Shown here: positions 63,909 through 64,000 of the stretch, one piece after another
How the letters are laid out: every line of letters begins with the position of its first letter
Position numbering within the stretch: the stretch's first letter is position 1
From: Rhodospirillales bacterium 24-66-33
GTDB taxonomy: Bacteria > Pseudomonadota > Alphaproteobacteria > Reyranellales > Reyranellaceae
Length of the DNA: 64,000 bases
Direction: 5' to 3'
Assembly: GCA_002281855.1 (NCBI GenBank)
Contig: NCHQ01000004.1
Coordinates: forward strand, 186,001-250,000
Notes under the pieces: generated by a model
What the model was told of the DNA's origin: nothing
Database searches by the model: none
What the model saw: the letters and a program-made list of their open reading frames with translations, nothing else
Position numbers and translations under genes: made by a program

Positions 63909-64000
63909 TCGCTCCGGGCATCCCGAGGGCCTGCAGGCAATACGGTGGCAACAAGCATTCAGCGGGCCCTTTCGGCGCTGGGCCGCGCCCTTTCGTTCCG

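Overview
The window is a strongly GC-rich chromosomal segment with short intergenic gaps and many 4-bp ATGA/GTGA gene overlaps. Gene content points to a free-living aerobic alphaproteobacterium: sdhCDAB order, a dmeRF nickel/cobalt efflux pair, ethylmalonyl-CoA pathway enzymes, polyhydroxybutyrate (PHB) genes, a Bug-type solute receptor and several CaiB-type CoA-transferases. A Rhodospirillales/Reyranella- or Bradyrhizobium-like host would fit, but the genus is a guess. No rRNA, CRISPR array, transposase, integrase or plasmid function is visible.

Layout. 1-6.8 kb: start of murJ, then a minus-strand housekeeping group (FAD monooxygenase, DUF971, Trm112-like, LON substrate-binding domain, CnoX/YbbN thioredoxin, Mpo1-like) interrupted by a plus-strand block of dmeR, dmeF and a class IV aminotransferase. 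6.8-11.8 kb: two tandem CaiB CoA-transferases divergent from a sulfatase and a Bug receptor. 11.9-18.1 kb: asd, a TPR/glycosyltransferase-like protein, an overlapping radical-SAM plus two glycosyltransferase operon (arsenosugar-type families), a RutE-like nitroreductase and a LysE exporter. 18.1-25.7 kb: pdxY, malyl-CoA lyase and mesaconyl-CoA hydratase, sdhCDAB, and an AapJ-like amino-acid receptor. 25.8-30.6 kb: D-aminopeptidase-like hydrolase, enoyl-CoA hydratase, membrane class III nucleotide cyclase. 30.6-39.1 kb: PHB region (phaR, a small coiled-coil protein overlapping a short PhaC, phaA, phaB) interleaved with a membrane LytTR regulator, an acyltransferase and an MFS exporter. 39.2-46.6 kb: AhpD-like protein, trans-aconitate methyltransferase, gamma-glutamyltransferase, RlmI-like methyltransferase, patatin, CPA2 antiporter. 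46.7-53.9 kb: nitrogen-scavenging genes (AtzG-like/amidase pair, flavin monooxygenase, GNAT, peptide-type receptor, TRZ/ATZ amidohydrolase). 54-58.2 kb: hsp20-lon, EamA exporter, DUF4864. 58.4-61 kb: tRNA-Arg(ACG) followed by a 2.5-kb islet. 61-64 kb: a redoxin/2OG-oxygenase fusion, an SDR and a PAS-receiver protein.

Metabolic links. PhaA and PhaB make (R)-3-hydroxybutyryl-CoA, which feeds both PHB synthesis and the ethylmalonyl-CoA pathway; the malyl-CoA lyase and mesaconyl-CoA hydratase are late steps of that pathway, and succinate dehydrogenase takes up its products.

Main discoveries. (1) A non-autonomous islet at 58.46-60.95 kb is bounded by a 31-bp direct repeat of the tRNA-Arg 3' end. 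It carries an AT-richer three-gene operon of unknown function (TIGR04255-like protein plus two small proteins) and no integrase. (2) Three 9-bp repeats spaced exactly 21 bp apart lie between a membrane LytTR regulator and an acyltransferase gene, as expected of a LytTR operator. (3) A perfect DmeR/FrmR-class operator is embedded in the dmeR ribosome-binding and start site. (4) A short PhaC is encoded in a 137-nt out-of-frame overlap with a coiled-coil partner whose mRNA may be leaderless.
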